From Abditibacteriaceae bacterium (lineage in GTDB: Bacteria; Armatimonadota; Abditibacteriia; Abditibacteriales; Abditibacteriaceae), in contig JAFAZH010000036.1 of NCBI GenBank assembly GCA_019239895.1, positions 62,001 through 126,000 of the forward strand: DNA of 64,000 nucleotides, in the 5' to 3' direction. Position numbers and translations under genes: made by a program. The notes below the pieces were generated by a model. It saw only the letters and a list, made by a program, of their open reading frames with translations, ran no database searches and was not told where the DNA came from. How positions within the stretch are numbered: position 1 is the first letter of the stretch; every line of letters starts with the position of its first letter. This document shows positions 34,354 to 42,395 of this stretch, piece after piece.

Positions 34354-35766
34354 ATGACGAAAAATTTAGAAGACGCACCCCGTAGTTTCCACGACCTCGG
34401 CCTGATGCCAGAAGTCCTCGACGTGCTGGATCGGTTGCAATTTACAACACCGACTCCCATTCAATTCAAATCTATCCCTATTGGCCTGACCGGTGAAGAC
34501 ATCATTGGTATTGCCCAGACCGGAACCGGCAAAACCCTCGCCTTTGGCCTGCCGATGCTGCAACGCTTTGTGAAAAGCGGCGGGCGCGGTTGCGGTCGTG
34601 GCCTGGTCATTCTGCCGACCCGCGAACTGGCCTTACAGGTAGATGAAGCCCTGCAAAGCGTTGGGCGTAAGTTCGGTCTCAAGACTGCCGTGTTAATCGG
34701 CGGCACGCCCATGCGCCCGCAGCAGAACCTGTTGCGCGCCAACCCGGATATTATCATCGCCACGCCGGGACGCCTGATTGATCACTTGCAACAACGCTCG
34801 GTGGACTTGCGCACGGTGGACACCTTAGTGCTCGACGAAGCTGACCGAATGCTTGACATGGGTTTTGCGCCGCAAATCAAGCAGATTTTGCAAGCCGTGC
34901 CAACTGAGCGCCAGACCATGCTCTTTTCGGCGACCATGCCACAAGAGATTGTGAAGATTGCTAACAACTACATGCACCATCCGGTGCGCGTGGAGATTGC
35001 GCCCGCTGGTACGGCGGCTGAAAACGTGTCCCAAGAATTGTTCATTGTGCCGCAAGACGAGAAAACGGAAGTGCTGTCGAAGCTGCTTTATGATTACACC
35101 GGCACAGTGCTGGTCTTTGCCCGCACTCGTTCGCGCGCTCATCGCGTTGCGCGTCAGGTGCGCAACATGGGCCATGACGTAGCCGAGATTCATTCCGACC
35201 GCACCCTCCCACAACGTCGTGCCGCACTTGATGGCTTCAAAGCAGGCACTTATCGTATTCTGGTGGCGACCGATATTGCGGCACGTGGTATTGATGTCAC
35301 TGGCATTGAGTTGGTCGTCAATTACGACTTACCCGATTGCGCCGAGGATTACGTGCATCGCATTGGCCGCACCGGACGCGCTGGCCTGGCCGGTCATGCC
35401 ATTTCGTTTGCCGCGCCCGATCAGTTTAATGATGTGCGCGAAATCGAAAAGGTGCTGCGCGGCGAGTTAGCTATTTCGGAACACTCGGAGCATGAATTCG
35501 ACGCCCCGCAACGTGGAGCCGGACGTTCCCGCCAGCGTCCACAACGCTCTGCGGCACGGCCTGCGCAACCGCGTCCCGCACAGCACTCGTCCCAGCCTCA
35601 TGTTTCGCAACCTCGCTCTGCCCCACGCAGCACTTCTTCCCGCCGTGATGAGCCTCAAGAGCCAACCACACCGCAAGGGCTGCACTACAGCAACGCTGGC
35701 TTCACTGGACGACGGGGTCTCAAGCGCGGCAAGCACAGCTTTTCGGGCCGCAGAGCGAGTCGGTAA
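34354..35766 (+). CDS. DEAD-box RNA helicase (RhlE-like)
   Basis: ATP-dependent RNA unwinding. All motifs are present: Q-motif FTTPTPIQ (about 29-36), AQTGTGKT (motif I, about 51), PTRELALQ (Ia), TPGR (Ib), LDEADRMLDMGF (II, about 159), FSATMP (III), VFARTR (IV), ATDIAARGIDV (V, about 306) and HRIGRTGRAG (VI). Residues after about 385 are a basic, Gln/Pro/Ser/Arg-rich tail as in RhlE/DeaD proteins, probably for RNA binding. 470 residues. Whether it works in ribosome assembly or RNA decay cannot be seen. Confidence 0.93.
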   Translation: MTKNLEDAPRSFHDLGLMPEVLDVLDRLQFTTPTPIQFKSIPIGLTGEDIIGIAQTGTGKTLAFGLPMLQRFVKSGGRGCGRGLVILPTRELALQVDEALQSVGRKFGLKTAVLIGGTPMRPQQNLLRANPDIIIATPGRLIDHLQQRSVDLRTVDTLVLDEADRMLDMGFAPQIKQILQAVPTERQTMLFSATMPQEIVKIANNYMHHPVRVEIAPAGTAAENVSQELFIVPQDEKTEVLSKLLYDYTGTVLVFARTRSRAHRVARQVRNMGHDVAEIHSDRTLPQRRAALDGFKAGTYRILVATDIAARGIDVTGIELVVNYDLPDCAEDYVHRIGRTGRAGLAGHAISFAAPDQFNDVREIEKVLRGELAISEHSEHEFDAPQRGAGRSRQRPQRSAARPAQPRPAQHSSQPHVSQPRSAPRSTSSRRDEPQEPTTPQGLHYSNAGFTGRRGLKRGKHSFSGRRASR

Positions 35767-35769
35767 TTA

Positions 35770-35899
35770 AAAACCACAGAGACACCGAGGCACAGAGAAG
35801 ATTTGAGAATAGAGGATAGCCCCTGACTGATAGTGAACTCGATCAAGCTATCCTCTATTCTCAAATCTTCTCTGTGTCTCGGTGTCTCTGTAGTGCTTT
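35770..35899. repeat. Long inverted repeat (CCACAGAGACACCGAGGCAC family, copy 3)
   Basis: The arms are about 50 bases (left 35770-35820, right 35847-35899) with few mismatches, the longest in the window. It separates the converging helicase and trpF genes; the last bases of the right arm contribute to the trpF stop codon at 35898-35900. Confidence 0.92.
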
Positions 35900-36563
35900 A
35901 AGCAGAAGAACTGGGAATGAGGGCCGCGTTCTCAATAAACTTCCGCACCTTCTCCCCATCTTTAACGCCTTTACGGGCTTCTACACCACTCACCACATCC
36001 ACCATCCAGGGTTGGACGGTGTTTATCGCTTCGGCCACGTTTTCTGGTGTTAGCCCACCCGCTAAATTGATGCGCAGGCCACGCTCGACTAATTCTCTGG
36101 CCAGTTGCCAATCGCTGATTTGCCCGGTGCCACCATAAATTGTGCCGTTAGCCGATTCATGGCGCGCATCCACCTGGATCACATCGGCTCCGGCTTCGCT
36201 TAAATCTAAGGCGCGTTGACGCACGAAAGCTGTGTCGCCAGACGCCACGCCCCAGACGGTAATCCCGTGCGTCTTCAGTTGGCGCACTAATTCAGGACTC
36301 TCATCGCCATGCAACTGAAATGCAGCCGGCTGCATCACTTCATGGATGTGCAGCAAGCGTTCCAGTGGCAGGTTCACGGTCACGGCCACAACGGGCAAGC
36401 TAACGGCGGCGCGAATGCGTTGCGCCTGAGCCAAATCCACCTGGCGCGGCGATGGCGCGTGCTCCACAATTACGCCAAGGTAATTCGCCCCAGCCCGCTC
36501 TGCCATCAGCGCATCTTCAACCGACGTGTTGCCACAGATTTTGATAAGAACTGGCTTTGTCAT
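35898..36563 (-). CDS. trpF: Phosphoribosylanthranilate isomerase
   Basis: A (beta/alpha)8 enzyme of tryptophan synthesis. The diagnostic start IKICGNTSVEDALMA (residues 7-21) with catalytic Cys, GVIVEHAPSPRQV, FQLHGDES (about 88-95), Asp in VIQVDAR and the phosphate-binding NLAGGLTPENV (about 170-180) and VDVVSGVE (about 190-197) are all present. 221 residues. No other trp gene is adjacent. The start lacks a ribosome site because the upstream repeat ends 8 bases away. Confidence 0.95.
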   Translation of the reverse strand: MTKPVLIKICGNTSVEDALMAERAGANYLGVIVEHAPSPRQVDLAQAQRIRAAVSLPVVAVTVNLPLERLLHIHEVMQPAAFQLHGDESPELVRQLKTHGITVWGVASGDTAFVRQRALDLSEAGADVIQVDARHESANGTIYGGTGQISDWQLARELVERGLRINLAGGLTPENVAEAINTVQPWMVDVVSGVEARKGVKDGEKVRKFIENAALIPSSSA

Positions 36564-36570
36564 GATATTG

Positions 36571-36731
36571 ATTTAGCCACAGAATCACACAGAAGGACAC
36601 GGAAAGAAGAGAAGGGGTGACAGGGTGACAAGAAAATAACATCAAATTTCCGGTTCTGTTCTTATTAGACCCCACACCCTGAACCCCATACCCTAACTTC
36701 CGTGTCCTTCTGTGTGATTCTGTGGCTAAAT
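36571..36731. repeat. Long inverted repeat (GCCACAGAATCACACAGAAG type)
   Basis: The 33-base arms ATTTAGCCACAGAATCACAC... (36571-36603) and the inverse (36699-36731) are perfect. Between are GGGGTGACAGGGTGAC and ACACCCTGAACCCC tracts. Confidence 0.92.
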
Positions 36732-36737
36732 TTAAAT

Positions 36738-37631
36738 CTAACTGACGCCGCTGGCGGCTAGGCGTTGCTTTTCCTCTTCGAGCATCTTTTGCTGGCGCTT
36801 GACGCGCTCTGGCACCACACGTTCACGCGGCGCAGTGGGTTGGAAGTCCAAACGCTCCACACCTAAGCCACGCAACACCGCTTGTTCTACTAACGAAAAA
36901 TCAGCAGGGTCTTCTCTATTGAAGTTCATCGGCTCGCGCAGGTGGATGGGCGGGTTGGTAATCAGGCGAGCGGTGCCTAAGTGATTTTGCGAGACGGTAT
37001 GCAACATATATGGGTGCAGCAGCACTACATCGCCCACTTTCCCAGTGGTTTCGACAAATTCATGGCACTCACTGATTAAAGCGAGGAAGTCGAACTGACC
37101 AGGTAAAACACCTTCCGGGTGGGCGGCTAAAAAGCGGGCCACCGGGGGCACCGAATCCGCCGCGACAAAAGTGCCGCCGCCGCGTGGCTCGATGTCCGAC
37201 CATAATACCAGAGTGAGCAAGCCTTGTTCGGGTGAATCGAGGAAGTGACGGAAGAAATCGCCATCTTTATGCCAGCCTTTGACAGTGGGCGAGGGTGGCT
37301 CCCAGGGCTGGTCGGCTCCGATACCGAGATTCAAAATAAAGGCATCGCTCCATCGGTAAGGGGCGGCCACGCGCTCTTCGCCACCTAACAGTTCACAGGC
37401 CGCGCCCCAGACTTTGGGGGCAAACTCCTTAACATCTATGTGTTGGTGCGACGGCATGTGAATGCGCTTTTGCTCCCACGTGGCGGGATCATGGCGATCA
37501 TAGCCCAGACGTATAAAAGCGCGGTCTACCCATTCATCGGCGACTTCACGGGAAAAGCAATCGTGCAACACGATAAACCCACGCTTGAGAAATTGCTCAA
37601 CTTGCTCGTCAGTCAGAAACTTGTAGGGCAC
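36738..37631 (-). CDS. Phytanoyl-CoA dioxygenase (PhyH) family protein
   Basis: A Fe(II)/2-oxoglutarate oxygenase of 297 residues. Iron ligands: His and Asp in GWHKDGDFF (about 120-128) and a distal His in PYMLHTVSQN (about 210); Arg in TARLITNPP follows. PhyH-type enzymes hydroxylate many small substrates; which one is unknown. The start is a GTG with AAGGAG 8 bases in front. It runs divergently from galU. Confidence 0.88.
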   Translation of the reverse strand: MPYKFLTDEQVEQFLKRGFIVLHDCFSREVADEWVDRAFIRLGYDRHDPATWEQKRIHMPSHQHIDVKEFAPKVWGAACELLGGEERVAAPYRWSDAFILNLGIGADQPWEPPSPTVKGWHKDGDFFRHFLDSPEQGLLTLVLWSDIEPRGGGTFVAADSVPPVARFLAAHPEGVLPGQFDFLALISECHEFVETTGKVGDVVLLHPYMLHTVSQNHLGTARLITNPPIHLREPMNFNREDPADFSLVEQAVLRGLGVERLDFQPTAPRERVVPERVKRQQKMLEEEKQRLAASGVS

Positions 37632-37750
37632 TGCTAACTCCTTAGGTGTTTTGTCCGTTAGACAGATTTGTAATTCTCTTTAATAGCGCAATCGGTATTT
37701 GACGCATACCTTTTTATTTATCACACTCACGAGGCAAGAGAGGAAAACAC

Positions 37751-38656
37751 ATGTCTATTACCAATGCCGTGGTGCCTGTGGCGGGGCTGGGTACGCGCCT
37801 GTTGCCAGCCACCAAAAGCCAGCCTAAAGAGATGCTGCCCGTCGGCAAGCGTCCCGTGGTGCAATATGTTGTGGAAGAATTAGAGCGCAATGGCTTTAAG
37901 CGCCTGCTCTTTATTACGGGCACCAATAAAGACTCCATCGAAAACCATTTTGACCCAAGCCATGACTTAATTCGTTACCTGCGCGAAACGGGCAAGGAAG
38001 ATTTGCTGGCGGAGTTAGAATTTGAGCGGGCTGATCTGCACTTCTTTTACACGCGCCAGAAGATGCAACGTGGCTTAGGCGATGCCGTGTTGCACGCCGA
38101 AGAGTTCGCCGGACATCAACCGTTTGCGGTGGCGTTAGGTGATTCTATCCTGGGTCGCCATGCCAACAGCAAGACGCTCTCGCGCATGAAAGAAGCTTTT
38201 CTCGATAACAACTGCGCTGCTTTGGTGGCCTTTGAGGAAGTCCCGGCTGCCGAAGTTAAAAACTATGGTATCGCCGCACCTGAAAAAGAACCCTTAGATG
38301 GTCAAAGCTTTGTCGTGCGTGACTTAATCGAAAAGCCTGCTCCGGATGAAGCTCCGAGCCGCCTCGCAGTCGCGGCTCGTTATATTTTTTCGGAGCGCAT
38401 TTTTCCAGCGTTGCATGAAACGAAACCTGGCAAGGGCGGCGAGATTCAACTGACCGATGCTATTCGTTTATTAATTCGTGGTGGCGAAAAGGTAGTGGGC
38501 ATTAAGCTGCCTGATGCCGAGCAACGCTATGACATCGGCAATTTTGAGAGCTACTTTCAAGCCTTTATAGATTTCGCCCTCTTCGATCCCGTCTATGGTG
38601 AAAAGCTGCGCCAATATACCCAGGAGTTGTTACAAGCGCATAAGCAACAAGGTTAA
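37751..38656 (+). CDS. galU: UTP-glucose-1-phosphate uridylyltransferase
   Basis: Makes UDP-glucose from glucose-1-phosphate and UTP. The 301-residue protein has the nucleotide-binding start VVPVAGLGTRLLPATKSQPKEMLPVG-like block (short: AGLGTRLLPATK, residues 10-21), KEMLP, ALGDSIL (about 127-133) and the GKGGEIQLTDAI block (about 226-237). The ribosome site GAGAGG is 6 bases before the ATG. Next to a GHMP kinase and ugd, it fits UDP-sugar supply. Confidence 0.93.
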   Translation: MSITNAVVPVAGLGTRLLPATKSQPKEMLPVGKRPVVQYVVEELERNGFKRLLFITGTNKDSIENHFDPSHDLIRYLRETGKEDLLAELEFERADLHFFYTRQKMQRGLGDAVLHAEEFAGHQPFAVALGDSILGRHANSKTLSRMKEAFLDNNCAALVAFEEVPAAEVKNYGIAAPEKEPLDGQSFVVRDLIEKPAPDEAPSRLAVAARYIFSERIFPALHETKPGKGGEIQLTDAIRLLIRGGEKVVGIKLPDAEQRYDIGNFESYFQAFIDFALFDPVYGEKLRQYTQELLQAHKQQG

Positions 38657-38686
38657 AGCGTAAGAGCTAAGGAAGCAATAAATACG

Positions 38687-39688
38687 ATGCAAAGAATTGA
38701 GATGAAGGCGTATGCGCGCGCTGGCCTGGTGGGTAATCCCTCGGATGGTTATTTTGGGAAGACCATTTCGTTTTCGGTGCGTGACTTTTCGGCACGGGTG
38801 GTAATTTACGACTGGCCGACCCTGGAGATACTGCCCAGCGAGCAAGACCATGTGCGCTTTGATAGCCTGGGCGAATTGGCCGAAGATGTCAACCGCAACG
38901 GTTATTATGGTGGCTTGCGCTTAGTGAAGGCGTCGCTCAAGAAGTTCCATGACTACTGCGTCCAACACCATATCACTTTACCCAAACGTAATTTCACCAT
39001 TCGCTATGAAACCGATATCCCGCGCGGTGTTGGCCTCGCCGGAAGTTCCGCCATTATCACTGCCACTTTCCGTGCCCTCATGCGCTTTTATGGCATAGAT
39101 ATTCCCAAAGAAGTTCTGCCCAATTGGGTCTTAGCTACGGAACGTGATGAGTTGCGCATTACCGGCGGCCTGCAAGATAGAGTAGCTCAGACCTATGAGG
39201 GCTTGGTCTATATGGACTTCGACCGAGAGAAAATGGAACGTGACGGCTATGGCACCTATCAGAACCTCGACCCCTCTCTGCTCCCGCCGCTCTATGTAGC
39301 GTATCAGGTGCAACTGGCGGAAGTTTCCGACATCGTGCATAACAACCTGCGTGAACGCTGGGAGCGTGGCGACCAGGATGTCGTTGAGGCCATGCGTGGC
39401 TTTGCTCAACTCACCGAACGTGCCAAAGCTTGCTTAATGGCCCAGCAGCACGAAGAGTTGGCCGAGATTATTGATGCTAACTTCGACCTGCGCCGCAAGA
39501 TCATTAGCATCAATCCCGCACATCTCAGAATGGTGGAAGTCGCTCGCTCCTGCGGCGCATCGGCCCACTTCGCAGGCAGCGGCGGCACTATTGTCGGTAC
39601 CTATCCTAACGAAGAAGTTTACGCTCAACTCCAGCAAGAACTGACACGCATCGGTTGCCGCGTGCTGCGCCCTAAGATTACGGAGTAA
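38687..39688 (+). CDS. GHMP kinase, glucuronokinase-like
   Basis: The 333-residue sugar kinase has the GHMP motif PRGVGLAGSSAIITA (about 112-126) for ATP binding, the start AYARAGLVGNPSDGYFGKT (about 8-26; residues GNPSDGYFGK), and the C-terminal GASAHFAGSGGTIVG (about 287-301). The start and the AGSSA block resemble plant glucuronokinase more than galactokinase. With galU upstream and ugd downstream, a product glucuronate-1-phosphate would feed UDP-glucuronate (inference). Other sugar-1-kinases remain possible. Confidence 0.82.
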   Translation: MQRIEMKAYARAGLVGNPSDGYFGKTISFSVRDFSARVVIYDWPTLEILPSEQDHVRFDSLGELAEDVNRNGYYGGLRLVKASLKKFHDYCVQHHITLPKRNFTIRYETDIPRGVGLAGSSAIITATFRALMRFYGIDIPKEVLPNWVLATERDELRITGGLQDRVAQTYEGLVYMDFDREKMERDGYGTYQNLDPSLLPPLYVAYQVQLAEVSDIVHNNLRERWERGDQDVVEAMRGFAQLTERAKACLMAQQHEELAEIIDANFDLRRKIISINPAHLRMVEVARSCGASAHFAGSGGTIVGTYPNEEVYAQLQQELTRIGCRVLRPKITE

Positions 39689-39693
39689 GTTAG

Positions 39694-39797
39694 ATGGGAC
39701 GCCAAGCCTTGCTACGCTAACTGCGTGCGCGATTTGGACGCTATTGATTTCATAGCGCGTCCATAGCGCATTTATTGGCGCAAAGTTAGCGTCCCAT
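39694..39797. repeat. 106-bp palindromic element, copy 2
   Basis: The ends ATGGGACGCYAA / TTAGCGTCCCAT and the centre with CGCATTTATTGGCG match copy 1 at 28839-28944 in most positions. It lies between converging genes, 5 bases from each. Confidence 0.88.
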
Positions 39798-39803
39798 CCG
39801 GTT

Positions 39804-41141
39804 CTAAGCTAAAGCTGGCTCAGTTCGCGCCCCTTGCACCGCTGGACGACCTATCGAGTAATAAGTGAAGCCCCGGTCGCGCATGGTTGGCAACTCATAA
39901 AGGTTGCGGCCATCGAAGACAATGGGTTCTTTCAGCAGTTCGCGCAGATACTCAAAATCCGGCTCACGGAATTTGTTCCACTCCGTGGCAATAATGAGAG
40001 CATCCGCCCCTTCGCAGGCTTCATAGTGCCGCTTGGCATACTCAATGCGGTCACCGATAATGCGTTGCGTAGGAGTCATACCTTCAGGGTCATAAGCGCA
40101 GACTTGCGCCCCCCGTTTTAACAGTTCCTCAATAATGGTTAGGGCGGGGGCTTCGCGGATGTCATCAGTGTTGGGTTTGAAAGACAAGCCCCACAAGGCA
40201 AAGCGGCGACCTGTGAGATCTTCCCCAAATTGCTCTATAATGCGTGGCAGCAGCACATGCTTCTGGCTGTGATTAACGGCTTCTGTTGCCTCCAATAACC
40301 GCTGTGGTGCGCCAAACTCGCGCCCGGTGGCGATAAGAGCTTTTACGTCCTTCGGAAAACAACTGCCGCCGTATCCGATACCGGCAAAGAGGAAGCGTTT
40401 GCCAATGCGTGAGTCGAGACCAACGCCCAGACGCACCCAGTCTACATTCGCGCCGCATTGCTCGCATAAGTTGGCGATGTCGTTCATAAAAGAAATACGC
40501 ATGGCCAGCATAGAGTTGGCGGCATACTTGGTGAGTTCAGCAGAACGGCTGTCCATAACTAACAGCGGGTTGCCCGACATTAAAAAGGGGTGATATAGCT
40601 CGTGCATCACGCGTTCGGCGCGGGGGCTGGAAGTGCCAACAACCACCCGTTCGGGCTTAAGAAAGTCTTCTACAGCCACCCCTTCGCGCAGAAACTCCGG
40701 GTTGCTGACGACATCGAATTCACCCTGGGCATAGCGTGCCACGCGCTCCTCCACTGCATCGGCAGTGCCAACGGGGACAGTGCTTTTAGTGACAATGACT
40801 TTATATTCATCCACCAGACGGCCTATCTCTTCTGCCGCGTTGAGGATGTAACTGAGATCAGCCGCCCCCGATTCCGTTGGTGGAGTTGGCAAGGCCAGGA
40901 ATATGACTTCGCTGTTTTTGACGGCATGGCTCAGATCATTTGTGAAGAGCAGGCGTTCTTCGCGCAAGTTGCGCTTGAAGAGGTGTTCCAGACCTGGCTC
41001 ATAAATGGTGAGTTCTCCGGCTTGTAGACGGGTGAGTTTCTCTTGGTCTACGTCCACGCAAATCACATCATTACCGGCCTCTGCAAAGCAGACACCCGCC
41101 ACCAAACCAACATAACCTGTGCCAATAACAGCTAATCTCAT
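39804..41141 (-). CDS. ugd: UDP-glucose 6-dehydrogenase
   Basis: Oxidises UDP-glucose to UDP-glucuronate with two NAD. 445 residues: Rossmann start AVIGTGYVGLVAGVCFAE (residues 4-21), VTKSTVPVGTAD (about 115), the hinge SRSAELTKYAANSMLAMRISF and the catalytic Cys in GYGGSCFPKDVKAL (about 258-271). The ribosome site is GAGGTG 9 bases before the ATG. It is on the other strand from galU and the kinase but adjacent. Confidence 0.95.
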   Translation of the reverse strand: MRLAVIGTGYVGLVAGVCFAEAGNDVICVDVDQEKLTRLQAGELTIYEPGLEHLFKRNLREERLLFTNDLSHAVKNSEVIFLALPTPPTESGAADLSYILNAAEEIGRLVDEYKVIVTKSTVPVGTADAVEERVARYAQGEFDVVSNPEFLREGVAVEDFLKPERVVVGTSSPRAERVMHELYHPFLMSGNPLLVMDSRSAELTKYAANSMLAMRISFMNDIANLCEQCGANVDWVRLGVGLDSRIGKRFLFAGIGYGGSCFPKDVKALIATGREFGAPQRLLEATEAVNHSQKHVLLPRIIEQFGEDLTGRRFALWGLSFKPNTDDIREAPALTIIEELLKRGAQVCAYDPEGMTPTQRIIGDRIEYAKRHYEACEGADALIIATEWNKFREPDFEYLRELLKEPIVFDGRNLYELPTMRDRGFTYYSIGRPAVQGARTEPALA

Positions 41142-41186
41142 CCAGATTGCACCTCAATATAATTCAATAACTACAGTTTAGATTAT

Positions 41187-42365
41187 TTACAGGCCGCGTG
41201 TATTAGCGACTGTGCGTTGCGCTAAGGAGGGCATCCTGGATAGAAGGGCGATAGCGGGTGTCGTGAGGACTGGGGACATCAGCAGAGGTCGTAGAAGCGC
41301 AGCCCAGTGCAAGCGACGACTAAACTCGCGCTGCCAGGCGGCGGCATAGAGCGGAGCCATGTCAATTGGACGCACATCGCCGCTTAACTGCGCCCCCACG
41401 ACCGCCGCTGCCAATTCCCCGCTGCGTGCGGCCATTACCATACCATCGCCGGTGAGCGGGTCAATAAATCCTGCGGCATCGCCACAACGTAGAATGCCGC
41501 CTGTCGTTGGTCGCACCTGCCCAAAGGCAATGTTACCTGTCGCCAACCAATCCATTTGCTGGGTAGCGCCTTGCATTCGTGCGGATAAGGCAGGACTCTG
41601 TTGCAGTAGCCATTGCCAAAATGCTTCTGGCGTGCGCTGTGACTGGCGTTTCATAATTTCGTAGCACCCTAATAAGCAGGCATTGGTTATGCCATCTTCC
41701 ACTTGCACCAAGCCGCAATAGCCGCCGCGCCAACCATGTAGCTCCACCACACCGGGTTCTATACCAGTGCCGCGAAAGTGTGCCTTGAGTCCGAAGAACT
41801 GAGCAGAGCGGGGAGTTTTAAGTTTTGAGTTTTGAGTTTTGAATTGAGGATTGGCAGGGTCTTTGATGACTGATGTAGTTGTGTCGTAGTTATCCAACCA
41901 GGGGGTATGGCGGCCTGAGGCAGCGATGACGTGCCGGGCACACAACTCACCAGTGGTAGTGGTGATGGTAAAGCCAGAAGCTAAGGTGCCAGCGATGTGT
42001 CGGACACGGGTGTGTGAGAAGCATTCTACTTCTGCGTCACAAGCCGCATCCCAGAGAATTTTATCTAAGCGAAAGCGGGATAAGGCTAATCCTGCGCTGG
42101 GCAGCGGAGTATCAAGCGTGGCCCCTTGCCTGGACAGGATGCGACCTGTAGAGACAGGTATGGGATTGCCAGCATTAATAGCTTCCATGACACCAAGGCG
42201 AGTAAAAACTGCCTGGCTTTCAGGTGACAGAAACTCGCCGCAGACTTTATGGCGTGGTAGCTGCCCTGCTTCAATCAATGCCACTTTTGCGCCACGTCTT
42301 GCCAGCGCCAGGGCAGCACACGGGCCAGCAATGCCAGCGCCGATTACAACCACATCAAAATTCAT
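41187..42365 (-). CDS. FAD-dependent oxidoreductase (geranylgeranyl reductase-like)
   Basis: 392 residues. FAD motifs: VVVIGAGIAGPCAALALARRG (short VIGAGIAGP, 6-14) and GDAAGFIDPLTGDGM (about 293-307), with KVCGEFLSP (about 41-49). This family includes geranylgeranyl reductases, halogenases and polyketide-tailoring oxidases. Residues about 171-183 (NPQFKTQNSKLKT) are encoded by a copy of a dispersed repeat. It starts 30 bases after the ketosynthase stop on the same strand, so it probably acts on a product of that enzyme (inference). Confidence 0.85.
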   Translation of the reverse strand: MNFDVVVIGAGIAGPCAALALARRGAKVALIEAGQLPRHKVCGEFLSPESQAVFTRLGVMEAINAGNPIPVSTGRILSRQGATLDTPLPSAGLALSRFRLDKILWDAACDAEVECFSHTRVRHIAGTLASGFTITTTTGELCARHVIAASGRHTPWLDNYDTTTSVIKDPANPQFKTQNSKLKTPRSAQFFGLKAHFRGTGIEPGVVELHGWRGGYCGLVQVEDGITNACLLGCYEIMKRQSQRTPEAFWQWLLQQSPALSARMQGATQQMDWLATGNIAFGQVRPTTGGILRCGDAAGFIDPLTGDGMVMAARSGELAAAVVGAQLSGDVRPIDMAPLYAAAWQREFSRRLHWAALLRPLLMSPVLTTPAIALLSRMPSLAQRTVANTRGL

Positions 42366-42395
42366 GGAAGATAAGGGTGAAGGGAAAACCTGAAA

